Origin: an uncultured Pelagibacteraceae bacterium
GTDB taxonomy: Bacteria > Pseudomonadota > Alphaproteobacteria > Pelagibacterales > Pelagibacteraceae
DNA: 64,000 nt
Direction: 5' to 3'
Assembly: GCA_902531175.1 (NCBI GenBank)
Contig: CACADE010000001.1
Location: forward strand, 186,001 to 250,000
The position numbers and the translations under genes were made by a program. Of this stretch, positions 25,932-34,273 are shown one piece after another. The notes beneath the pieces were generated by a model that worked only from the letters and a program-made list of their open reading frames with translations, had not been told where the DNA came from and made no database searches. Within the stretch, counting starts at the first letter, position 1. Every line of letters begins with the position of its first letter.

Positions 25932-27047
25932 ATGGTTCAAAATAATAAGATTGTTAATAGTTGGAATGAATGGGATCCATTAAAACATGTAATTGTTGGT
26001 AGAGCAGATGGTACATGTATTCCAGCACCCGAACCTGCTTTAGATGCTAAAGTTCCAGAAGATTCTGATATGCGAGGAACTTATGGTCCAAGAACTATGG
26101 ACACTGTTGATAAAGCTAATGAGCTATTAGATAACTTCTCAAATTTGCTTGAAAAAAGGGGTATAAAAGTTGATAGACCAACGCCTTTAGATTTTAATCA
26201 ACCAACATCAACTCCTGACTGGAAAGCCGAAACTATGTTTGGATGCATGCCACCTAGAGATGTTTTGTTAACTGTGGGAAATGAAATATTAGAAGCTACA
26301 ATGAGCTACAGGTGCAGATGGTTTGAGTACCTATGTTACAGACCATTATTAAAAGACTATTATAATAAAGATCCAAATATGAGACATGAGTCAGCTCCAA
26401 AGCCTAGATTAACAGATGCAGACTATAGAAAAGACTATTTATCAGATAAAATTGGTGTAACAAAAAGACTTGAATGGACAGAAAATAAATACTTTGTCAC
26501 AACTGAGGAAGAGCCATTATTTGATGCCGCAGATATTCTAAGATTTGGAAAGGATTTAGTTGTACAACATGGATTTACAACTAACTTAAAAGGAATTGAT
26601 TGGATAAAAAGACATTTTAAGGATCATAGAGTTCATGCTGTAAATTTCCCAGGCGATCCTTATCCAATTCATATTGATGCAACCTTTACCCCAATTAAAG
26701 AAGGGTTAATTATTAATAATCCACAACGTAGACTTCCAAAAGAACAAAGAAAATTATTTGAAAATAATGGATGGGAAATTATTGATGCTGCACAACCTGC
26801 TCATAATACCCCACCACCACTTTGTTACTCTTCAGTATGGCTATCAATGAATGTTTTAGTTCTTGACCCTAAAACTGTATGCGTTGAAAAAAGTGAAAAA
26901 TATCAAGCTGAACAGTTAGATAAATTAGGTATGGAAGTTATCCCTGTTGAGTTGAGAGATGCATATGCTTTTGGTGGAGGCCTTCATTGTTGTACAGCCG
27001 ATGTTTATAGAGAAGGTACTTTAAAAGATTATTTTCCAAAACAATAA
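25932..27047 (+). CDS. Arginine:glycine-type amidinotransferase
   Basis: A 371-residue member of the amidinotransferase branch of the guanidine-modifying superfamily. The catalytic residues align with glycine amidinotransferase: D198 in EPLFDAADILR, H247 in YPIHIDATF and the nucleophile C353 in GGGLHCCTADVYREG. The family segments CMPPRDVLLTVGNEI near 105 and MSYRCRWFEYLCYRP near 124 are intact. Such enzymes move the amidino group from arginine to glycine (giving guanidinoacetate and ornithine) or to another amine. The neighbouring threonine aldolase gene, which would supply glycine, favours glycine as acceptor, but other acceptors cannot be excluded. Confidence 0.88.
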   Translation: MVQNNKIVNSWNEWDPLKHVIVGRADGTCIPAPEPALDAKVPEDSDMRGTYGPRTMDTVDKANELLDNFSNLLEKRGIKVDRPTPLDFNQPTSTPDWKAETMFGCMPPRDVLLTVGNEILEATMSYRCRWFEYLCYRPLLKDYYNKDPNMRHESAPKPRLTDADYRKDYLSDKIGVTKRLEWTENKYFVTTEEEPLFDAADILRFGKDLVVQHGFTTNLKGIDWIKRHFKDHRVHAVNFPGDPYPIHIDATFTPIKEGLIINNPQRRLPKEQRKLFENNGWEIIDAAQPAHNTPPPLCYSSVWLSMNVLVLDPKTVCVEKSEKYQAEQLDKLGMEVIPVELRDAYAFGGGLHCCTADVYREGTLKDYFPKQ

Positions 27048-27048
27048 A

Positions 27049-28098
27049 ATGAATGCAAAAATTAATACAAAACGCAAAAGAGTAAAATTTGCTTCAGATA
27101 ATGTGACAGGAGCTTGTCCAGAAGTTTTGGATGCAATTATCAAAGCAAATGATGGTATTGCTCCTCCGTATGGTAACGATGAAATTTCTGGTGTGTTACA
27201 AGAAAAATTTTCTAAAATTTTCGAAAAGGATGTAATAGTTTACCCTACAGCATCAGGAACTGCGTCAAATGCTTTAGCACTCTCTGCTATATCTCCATCA
27301 TTTGGAAATATTTATTGCCATAAATTTTCTCATATCAATGTTGATGAGTGTGGAGCCCCTGAATTTTATACAGGTGGAGCAAAACTTGTTCCATTAAACG
27401 GCAAAGATGGCAAAATAACAGTTGATGAGCTAAATGATAATATTGGAGGGTTTGGAATTGTGCATCATACTCAACCATCTATTGTTAGCATAACACAAGC
27501 AACAGAAACTGGTGAAGTTTATACTTTAGATCAAATTAGAAATATCTCTGAAATTGCACATAAAAAAAAATTAAAAGTACATATGGATGGTGCTAGATTT
27601 GCTAATGCGCTTGTTTCACTAGATGTTACTCCCGCAGAAATGACATGGAAATCAGGAATTGACATATTATCTTTTGGAGCAACGAAGAACGGATGTATAG
27701 CAGCTGAAGCAATTATTATATTTAATAAGGAATTAGTTGGCAATTTACCTTTTTTGTTAAAAAGATCCGGTCATCTATTGTCTAAAATGCGTTTTGTTTC
27801 TGCACAATTAGATGGATATATCTCGAATGATGTTTGGTTAAAAAACGCAAGACACGCAAATCTAATGGCAAAAAAATTAAGCGATGGTTTAGTTTCTAGT
27901 AATCAAGTTAAACTTGAATATCCAACTGAGGCAAATGAAGTTTTTGTTAAACTGCCAAAAAAGATGGTTGAGCATTTAAATACAGAAGAATATATGATGA
28001 GCAATGAGGAATTAGGCGGTAAGACAGTTAGACTTGTTACAGCTTGGAATACTAAAAGTAGTGAAGTAGACGAGTTTCTAAAAACTATATCTAATTAA
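27049..28098 (+). CDS. Threonine aldolase family PLP enzyme
   Basis: A 349-residue fold-type I PLP enzyme of the beta-eliminating lyase/low-specificity threonine aldolase family. The PLP lysine is K213 in SFGATKNG, and HMDGARFANA near 178 is the conserved aspartate motif. VYPTASGTASNALAL near 64 binds the phosphate. It splits threonine or allo-threonine into glycine and acetaldehyde. The ATG is one base after the amidinotransferase stop, so the two are cotranslated. SAR11 bacteria depend on external or alternative glycine sources, which gives this enzyme a clear use. Confidence 0.9.
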   Translation: MNAKINTKRKRVKFASDNVTGACPEVLDAIIKANDGIAPPYGNDEISGVLQEKFSKIFEKDVIVYPTASGTASNALALSAISPSFGNIYCHKFSHINVDECGAPEFYTGGAKLVPLNGKDGKITVDELNDNIGGFGIVHHTQPSIVSITQATETGEVYTLDQIRNISEIAHKKKLKVHMDGARFANALVSLDVTPAEMTWKSGIDILSFGATKNGCIAAEAIIIFNKELVGNLPFLLKRSGHLLSKMRFVSAQLDGYISNDVWLKNARHANLMAKKLSDGLVSSNQVKLEYPTEANEVFVKLPKKMVEHLNTEEYMMSNEELGGKTVRLVTAWNTKSSEVDEFLKTISN

Positions 28099-28322
28099 CT
28101 AGGATTTTCTTTTAAAAATTTAATATAGTTGATTACTTCATCAAATTTGTCATCAGGAATATCTTTATAAGTAGAATTAAATTTGTTTTTTACACATATT
28201 GCTACATGAGCGTATGGATTTCTTCCTTTTGGATGATTTGGATGATCAGGAAGTTGACCATCCAAATAATCGCCAGCTTCCTGAATAATTTTCCAGAGTT
28301 TACTTGCGTTTTCTTTGTTCAT
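28095..28322 (-). CDS. Small protein with phage-antirepressor-like C-terminal segment, 75 residues
   Basis: Encodes 75 mostly polar residues. The second half, GRNPYAHVAICVKNKFNSTY then KDIPDDKFDEVINYIK, resembles the C-terminal segment of ORF6C/BRO-type phage antirepressor and related DNA-associated proteins, where a pattern of SYKDIP followed by a helix is common. This is recognition by eye. The stop overlaps the threonine aldolase stop by four bases, and the gene is divergent from the methyltransferase gene of the putative defence operon with 92 bases between. It could regulate that operon. Confidence 0.6.
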   Translation of the reverse strand: MNKENASKLWKIIQEAGDYLDGQLPDHPNHPKGRNPYAHVAICVKNKFNSTYKDIPDDKFDEVINYIKFLKENPS

Positions 28323-28414
28323 ACCTCACAAAATCTTGCTTTATCTCAAAATCCTCTAGTTTATTACCTAGTGTCCTATAAAATCCCTTAATAATTTATT
28401 AACTTATTTCAAAT
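28323..28414. promoter_or_regulatory. Divergent intergenic region upstream of the methyltransferase-helicase-nuclease operon
   Basis: This 92-base AT-rich gap must hold the promoters of both the operon and the small minus-strand gene. CTAGT occurs twice, at 28355-28359 and 28368-28372, followed by a TATAAAAT stretch near 28377 that could be a minus-10 box for the operon. There is no good Shine-Dalgarno before the methyltransferase ATG. No tRNA or attachment-site repeat is seen. Confidence 0.35.
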
Positions 28415-31078
28415 ATGCAAATAGATAAAATATCAAATAACATAAAAAGTCTTTATAAAAATTATTCAGAAAAAAATTTTATTTTTGAATTTATAGATTC
28501 ATTTTCTTTTTATCCAAAAAATACAATAACCAGATTAAAAGGAGACAGAAATTTATCAAATAAAGAGAATGAATTAATATGGAAAGATCGAATTTATTAT
28601 GTGAATTGCAAAGATATTAAAGAAGATATACATATTTTTATAAGTAATCTCAAAGAAGATAATAATATCAAAAAACAAAAAATTAGATTTTTAATTGTAA
28701 CCAATTTTGATTTGTTTCTTAGTATAGATATTAAAACAAAACAATCTTTAGAGTGTAAATTTCTTGAAATACATAAATTTATAGATTTTTTTTTACCATT
28801 AGTAGGTATAGAAAAATTTCAAACTATAGAGGAAAGTCCTGCGGATATAAAAGCATCAAATAATTTAGGTAAGCTTTATGATCAAATTTTAAAAGATAAC
28901 AAATATTATGATTTAACTAAACATAGATATTCTATGAATATTTTTTTTACTCGTTTGCTATTTTTATATTATTCAGATGATTCAGGAGTTTTTGAAAAAA
29001 ATTTATTTCTCAAAACAATAAGTAATTTTACTAAATCAGATGGAAAAGATCTTCATATTTTTTTTGATAAATTATTCGAAATTTTAAAAGTAAATAAAAA
29101 AGATAATACCCCAAGTTATTTTGAAAAATTTCCAAACGTAAATGGTTTTTTATTCAAAGATAAAATTCATTTGCCAAAATTTACAAGAAAAACAAGAGAT
29201 ATGATTATTGAATTTGCTACTTTGGATTGGCAAAATATTAATCCTGATATTTTGGGGTCCATGCTCCAAGAAGTTGTTAGTCCTGATGAGAGAGAGGAAG
29301 AAGAGATGCACTATACATCAGTGCCGAATATCTTGAAAGTTTTGGATCCTTTATTACTCGATGAAATAAAAAAAAAAATTGAAAATGCTGATAAAGATGA
29401 AAACAAATTAAAAAAAATATTGTTACACATACATAATTTAAAAGTCTTTGATCCTGCATGTGGCTCAGGGAATTTTCTAATTATTGCTTACAAACAATTA
29501 TGTTTGCTAGAAATAGAGATTATAAAAATATTAAAGGAAATTAATCCTGAAAATTGGAAACTAGTAATGCCAGGAATAAAAATAAGTCAATTTTTTGGTA
29601 TTGAAAAATCTCACTTTGCAACTGAAACTGCAAAATTATCTCTTTGGTTAGCGGAGCATCAAATGAATTTGATTTATAAAGACGTTTTTGAAAAAATAAA
29701 TCCATCTTTACCTATTGAAGATAATGATAAAATAATTTGTGATAATTCTATACGTGTAAAATGGGAGAAGTTGTTTTCTAAAGAAAAAATTGACTCAAAT
29801 ATTATAATTGTTAGCAATCCACCCTTTAAATCAAAAGCAAATAGAAACAAAGCTCAACAAGAAGATGTAAAATATATACTTGGTAACTCAAGTATACTTA
29901 ATTATGTTGGATTGTGGTTTTTGAAATCTGCAGATTTTACAGACCAGTTTCCTTCTACTAAAATTGGACTTCTTGCAACAAATTCAATTAATAAAGGTGA
30001 GCAAGTTGAAATATTATGGAAAAAAATTTTGCAAAAAAAAATAAAAATATTCTTTGCTCATAAATCATTTAAATGGAAAAATAATGCAAGAAATAATGCC
30101 ACAGTTATTGTTTCTATTATCTGTATGTCAAAAAAAAATATTTCCAATAAATTTTTAGCAATAAATGAAAGCTCAAGCTTAGTAGAAAATATTAATCCTT
30201 ATTTAATACCTGGACCTGATATAATTGTTAAAAAATCATCAGAGCCAATATTCTCTCTCCCTAAAATGACCCTAGGGGAAATGGCCAGGGATGGTGGAAA
30301 TTTATTTTTGAATTCTAGAGATGTTGACATGTTACTCTCAGAAAATCCAAACTGTGAAAAAATAATCAAACCATTTATTGGTGCTGAAGAATTTATTGAA
30401 GGAACAAAGAGATGGTGTCTCTGGATTAATGAAAATGAAATTAAAAACTTTCAAAACATAAAATTTATTAAAAATAGATTACAAAAAGTTGAGAGCTATA
30501 GGTTATCCAGTCGAAATTTAACTACTCAATCTTTTTCAAAAAAACCTTACAGATTTGTTGAAATACGCAATCAAGAAAAAGATACTATATTTATTCCTGA
30601 AAATTCTACTTCAAATAGAACATACGTGCCGATTGGTTATGCTGATAAAAATTCAATTCTATCTAATAAATTAAAGATTATTTACGCACCTGAGCTATAC
30701 TTATTTGCTTTATTATCGAGTAAAATGCACAATATTTGGATTGATAGTATTGGTGGAAAGTATGGCCCAAGTTTTATTTATTCTACTAGGATAATTTACA
30801 ATAATTTTCCTATCCCATCAATTAAAGAGGAAGAAAAAAAGGAATTAAAAAAACTCTCAAACGAGCTTCTTGATTTAAGAAATAAATTTTTTGATAAAAA
30901 TATTGCTTACCTTTATAATAATGAAACTATGCCTAATTCTCTTAAAAAAATTCATAATAAAATAGATGATCTAGTAGATAAGATTTATGCAAACAAAATA
31001 TTTGAAAGTGATCAGGACAGACTTTCATTCCTATTCAAAATGTATGCTAATAAAAACCAAAATAATGAATTATTTTAA
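28415..31078 (+). CDS. MmeI-family N6-adenine DNA methyltransferase lacking an obvious nuclease domain
   Basis: An 887-residue DNA methyltransferase. Residues about 1-290 match the helical spacer of MmeI-type proteins (WQNINPDILGSMLQEVVSPD near 272) but I see no PD-ExK nuclease motif at the N-terminus, where type IIL enzymes carry one. The family HYTS box is at 299-302, motif I VFDPACGSGNF at 344-354 and catalytic motif IV NPPF at 468-471. The target-recognition region lies around 560-760, and the C-terminal helices (LSSKMHNIWIDSIGGKYG, then YSTRIIYNNFPIP) are typical. It should methylate adenine in a specific site. Its stop overlaps the helicase start (TAATG). Confidence 0.88.
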   Translation: MQIDKISNNIKSLYKNYSEKNFIFEFIDSFSFYPKNTITRLKGDRNLSNKENELIWKDRIYYVNCKDIKEDIHIFISNLKEDNNIKKQKIRFLIVTNFDLFLSIDIKTKQSLECKFLEIHKFIDFFLPLVGIEKFQTIEESPADIKASNNLGKLYDQILKDNKYYDLTKHRYSMNIFFTRLLFLYYSDDSGVFEKNLFLKTISNFTKSDGKDLHIFFDKLFEILKVNKKDNTPSYFEKFPNVNGFLFKDKIHLPKFTRKTRDMIIEFATLDWQNINPDILGSMLQEVVSPDEREEEEMHYTSVPNILKVLDPLLLDEIKKKIENADKDENKLKKILLHIHNLKVFDPACGSGNFLIIAYKQLCLLEIEIIKILKEINPENWKLVMPGIKISQFFGIEKSHFATETAKLSLWLAEHQMNLIYKDVFEKINPSLPIEDNDKIICDNSIRVKWEKLFSKEKIDSNIIIVSNPPFKSKANRNKAQQEDVKYILGNSSILNYVGLWFLKSADFTDQFPSTKIGLLATNSINKGEQVEILWKKILQKKIKIFFAHKSFKWKNNARNNATVIVSIICMSKKNISNKFLAINESSSLVENINPYLIPGPDIIVKKSSEPIFSLPKMTLGEMARDGGNLFLNSRDVDMLLSENPNCEKIIKPFIGAEEFIEGTKRWCLWINENEIKNFQNIKFIKNRLQKVESYRLSSRNLTTQSFSKKPYRFVEIRNQEKDTIFIPENSTSNRTYVPIGYADKNSILSNKLKIIYAPELYLFALLSSKMHNIWIDSIGGKYGPSFIYSTRIIYNNFPIPSIKEEEKKELKKLSNELLDLRNKFFDKNIAYLYNNETMPNSLKKIHNKIDDLVDKIYANKIFESDQDRLSFLFKMYANKNQNNELF

Positions 31079-33006
31079 TGACTAACGTAATTGACGTTGA
31101 ATACAAATCTACTGGTAAAAGTCTAAATATTGATAACCTCGGTATGAGGGAAATGCAAAGGAAAGCTTTTCAAAAAAGAAATGAAAAGTATATTTTAATA
31201 AAAGCTCCACCAGCATCTGGAAAATCAAGGGCTCTTATGTTTATTGGTTTAGATAAAATATACAACCAAGGAATACAAAAAGTAATTGTTTCAGTTCCAG
31301 AGAGAACAATAGGTAAATCTTTTCAAAAAACCTTTCTAAAAAAAAATGGTTTTTTTGCTGACTGGGATTTTGATGAAAAATATGATTTATGTACACCAGG
31401 TGATGAAGGTAAAACAGTATTATTCAGAAATTTTTTGAATGATACTTCTGCAAAAATTTTAGTTTGCACACATTCAACTTTTAGAAGATCTTATAACCAA
31501 TTAAATCCAGAGATATTTAATAATACTCTAGTTGCAATTGATGAGTTTCATCATGTATCTGTTGATGAAGCTAATAAGTTAGGTCGAGTACTTAATACTT
31601 TAATGAAAAAATCAAATGCACATATAGTTGCTATGACTGGCTCATATTTTAGAGGAGATAGTGTGGCCGTATTACTCCCAGAGGATGAAGCTTTGTTTAA
31701 AATAGTTACTTATAACTATTATGACCAATTGAATGGTTACAAATATTTAAAAACATTAGGTATTGGGTATCATTTTTACCAAGGGGAATATATTCAAGCA
31801 ATTGATGAAGTTTTAGACACAAATAAAAAAACTATAATTCATATTCCTCACACCATTTCCGGTGAATCTTTAAAGGATAAATCAAGAGAGGTTGACGGTA
31901 TTTTAGATGTAATTGGAGAGTTTCAAAATAGAGATAAAAAAACAGGAATTTTAAATATAAAGAGAAAAAATGATGGAAAAATATTAAAGGTAGCCGACCT
32001 TGTAACTGATACTAAAGATAGAGAGGTAACTCTAGATTTCCTAAGGAGCATGTCTAAGCTAGATGATGTAGATATTATTATTGCAATGGCTATGGCTATA
32101 GAGGGATTTGACTGGCCGTATTGTGAGCATGCTTTAACTATTGGCCATAGAGCTTCATTAACCCAAATTATACAAATTATTGGCAGGGCAACTCGTGATA
32201 GTGAAAACAAAACACACTCTCAATTTACAAATCTAATTGTAGAACCAGATGCAGAGTCTAATGAAGTAATAATATCAGTTAATACTATGCTTAAAGCAAT
32301 ATCAGCCTCATTATTAATGGAGCAAGTTTTAGCCCCTAATGTAAATTTTAAAAGTACAAAATCTGAAAAGTCTGATGATGATGATGTTGTGGTCAAAGGT
32401 TACAAAAAACCCTCAAAAAAAGTTCAAGAAATTATAGATACTAATTTAAATGATCTTAAGGCAAATATGCTACAGGATACGAATATACTTAAAGCAATGA
32501 CTGGAGCTGTATCACCAGAGGTATTAAATAAAGTAATGATACCTGAGTTTCTTCAAAAACAACATCCAGATCTAACTAATGAAGAAAATGAGCAATTAAG
32601 ACAATATTTTATTTTGAATACACAGATAAAGGCTGGTCAAATTAAAGAAAAAAATAATACAAAAATTATAACTGTAGCCAATCAATTTTATAATTTAGAT
32701 GAACTTTCTATTGACCTAATTGACTCCATTAACCCTTTTCAAAAAGCTTATGAAGTAACTTCTAAACATATAAATTCAAATTTACTTAAAGCAATAAGCA
32801 ATATTATGCACTCCCAGTCTAACAGAATATCTATGTCTGATGGAGAAGCAATTTTACTTTGGAAAGAAAAAATTCCTCAATTTCAGAAAGAAAATGGGAG
32901 ATTGCCAGATATAAACTCTGTAAACGAGGAAGAAAAAAGAATGGCAGAAGCTATTGAATATTTAAAAAGAAAAAAAAGAGAATATTTAAAAAATAAAAAA
33001 GATTAA
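31078..33006 (+). CDS. Superfamily 2 helicase/translocase of the putative defence operon
   Basis: A 642-residue ATP-dependent nucleic-acid motor. Walker A is PPASGKS at 44-50, the Walker B/DEAD-type box is DEFH at 155-158, motif III is TGS at 187-189 and motif VI is QIIGRATRD at 366-374. IEGFDWPYCEHALTIGH near 341 is the motif V region. The architecture up to about residue 400 is like the R subunits of type I/III restriction enzymes and related helicases. The C-terminal 240 residues are charged, helical and not recognised, ending in a Lys-rich tail. No nuclease motif was seen. It is coupled to the methyltransferase by a one-base overlap. Confidence 0.88.
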   Translation: MTNVIDVEYKSTGKSLNIDNLGMREMQRKAFQKRNEKYILIKAPPASGKSRALMFIGLDKIYNQGIQKVIVSVPERTIGKSFQKTFLKKNGFFADWDFDEKYDLCTPGDEGKTVLFRNFLNDTSAKILVCTHSTFRRSYNQLNPEIFNNTLVAIDEFHHVSVDEANKLGRVLNTLMKKSNAHIVAMTGSYFRGDSVAVLLPEDEALFKIVTYNYYDQLNGYKYLKTLGIGYHFYQGEYIQAIDEVLDTNKKTIIHIPHTISGESLKDKSREVDGILDVIGEFQNRDKKTGILNIKRKNDGKILKVADLVTDTKDREVTLDFLRSMSKLDDVDIIIAMAMAIEGFDWPYCEHALTIGHRASLTQIIQIIGRATRDSENKTHSQFTNLIVEPDAESNEVIISVNTMLKAISASLLMEQVLAPNVNFKSTKSEKSDDDDVVVKGYKKPSKKVQEIIDTNLNDLKANMLQDTNILKAMTGAVSPEVLNKVMIPEFLQKQHPDLTNEENEQLRQYFILNTQIKAGQIKEKNNTKIITVANQFYNLDELSIDLIDSINPFQKAYEVTSKHINSNLLKAISNIMHSQSNRISMSDGEAILLWKEKIPQFQKENGRLPDINSVNEEEKRMAEAIEYLKRKKREYLKNKKD

Positions 33007-33010
33007 AAAA

Positions 33011-34192
33011 TTGTATAATTATAAAAAGGAATTATTAGATATATTTGAAAATGATAATTCTCCGTTATTAAATATAAGCTCTCAGACATCTTCAACAACA
33101 AATGAACAAAAATTAATTGATATATTTAATGAAATAAATCTTTTCTTTAAAAAAAACAATAGAGAACCAAAAACAAACGAAGATATTAATGAAAGACGAT
33201 TGTCTATAATTTTAAATGAAATTCGTGCCGACTTTAATAAAAAAAATATTCTGAAGTCACATGATGTAAACAATCTTTTGGGAGATTTAAGAGAGATATC
33301 ATCATTACAAGATATTTTTGAAAATGATTATAGAAATATATTAGACACATCTATAGAAGATGAATTATTTGACATAAAATCTTTTGATTTAGAAAGAGCA
33401 AGAACTGACTTTGTTGCCAAAAGAAAACCTATAGAAAATTTTGAAAAATATAAAGACGTTTTCAAAAAAATTCATTCAGAATTAAAATCAAATAATAGAA
33501 AAATAATTAAATTTGAAGATAAAGATCTAAAGGAAGGAAATTTCTTTGTGCTTGATGGAATGGTTTTTCTTTTAGAAAAAATTGATAATAAATCTACCAA
33601 AATATTTAATGATAAATCACAAGGTAATCGGAAAAGATATGACCCAAGAACTATTTGTATTTTCGAAAATGGTATGAAATCAAACATGTATTTAAGATCA
33701 TTACAAAAATTATTATACAAGAATGGAAAACGTGTAAGTGAGTCACAAGATGAAACATTAGAAATATTTAATAAAAATTTCAATGTAGAGAATATCAGTG
33801 GATATATTTATGTTCTCAGGTCTCTCAGTGAAAAACAACAAATAAAGAACATACCTGATTTATATAAAATTGGATTTTCTAAAAACGAAGTAAGTATGAG
33901 AATAAAAAATGCACCAAATGAAACTACATTCTTAAATGATAAAGTTGAAATTATATCTGAAACCAAAATAAAAGGCTACAAACCAGGTAGTATAGAAAAC
34001 ATAATTCAAAGTTTTTTCGCTGCTAGAAAAATGAATATTGAAGTTTTAGATAAAAAAAATAAAAAAGTCTATCCAGATGAGTGGTTTTCAGTCCCAATTG
34101 ATATTATCCATCAAGCCATTGATCTATTACGTAAAAATAATTTAATTGGGCATAGATATGATGAAATTAAAAAAGAAATTTATAAGGTTTAA
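33011..34192 (+). CDS. GIY-YIG (T5orf172-type) nuclease with a conserved N-terminal region
   Basis: A 393-residue protein. The C-terminal part (about 262-375) is a GIY-YIG domain of the T5orf172/MUG113 type: GYIYVLRS at 264-271 as the first strand, LYKIGFS at 284-290 as the second, R297, a helix with E329 as probable metal ligand and the EWF motif at 357-359. The N-terminal 250 residues hold a conserved block (RTDFVAKRKP at 131-140, EGNFFVLDGMVFLLEK at 175-190 and TICIFENGMKSNMYLRSL at 214-231) without named function. No ATG fits, so a TTG five bases after the helicase stop is used as start. It is the likely DNA-cutting component. Confidence 0.83.
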   Translation: MYNYKKELLDIFENDNSPLLNISSQTSSTTNEQKLIDIFNEINLFFKKNNREPKTNEDINERRLSIILNEIRADFNKKNILKSHDVNNLLGDLREISSLQDIFENDYRNILDTSIEDELFDIKSFDLERARTDFVAKRKPIENFEKYKDVFKKIHSELKSNNRKIIKFEDKDLKEGNFFVLDGMVFLLEKIDNKSTKIFNDKSQGNRKRYDPRTICIFENGMKSNMYLRSLQKLLYKNGKRVSESQDETLEIFNKNFNVENISGYIYVLRSLSEKQQIKNIPDLYKIGFSKNEVSMRIKNAPNETTFLNDKVEIISETKIKGYKPGSIENIIQSFFAARKMNIEVLDKKNKKVYPDEWFSVPIDIIHQAIDLLRKNNLIGHRYDEIKKEIYKV

Positions 34193-34273
34193 TATATTTT
34201 TAAATGATTTATTTTTTGAGTAGTTCTACTTTGCTTAAAATTAGCTATTTGATTTACTAAAAAAGTTCTAGGA

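Noticed and set aside
28206-28391. A plus-strand 61-codon frame upstream of the methyltransferase
   Set aside because: It overlaps the better supported 75-codon minus-strand gene and shows no protein-like pattern.
28415-31078. Complete MmeI type IIL restriction enzyme
   Set aside because: No PD-ExK nuclease motif can be found in the N-terminal region.
28415-34192. Classical type I, type III, BREX or DISARM assignment of the accessory operon
   Set aside because: No specificity subunit, PglZ, BrxC, DUF1998 or PLD component is present, and the methyltransferase belongs to the MmeI group.
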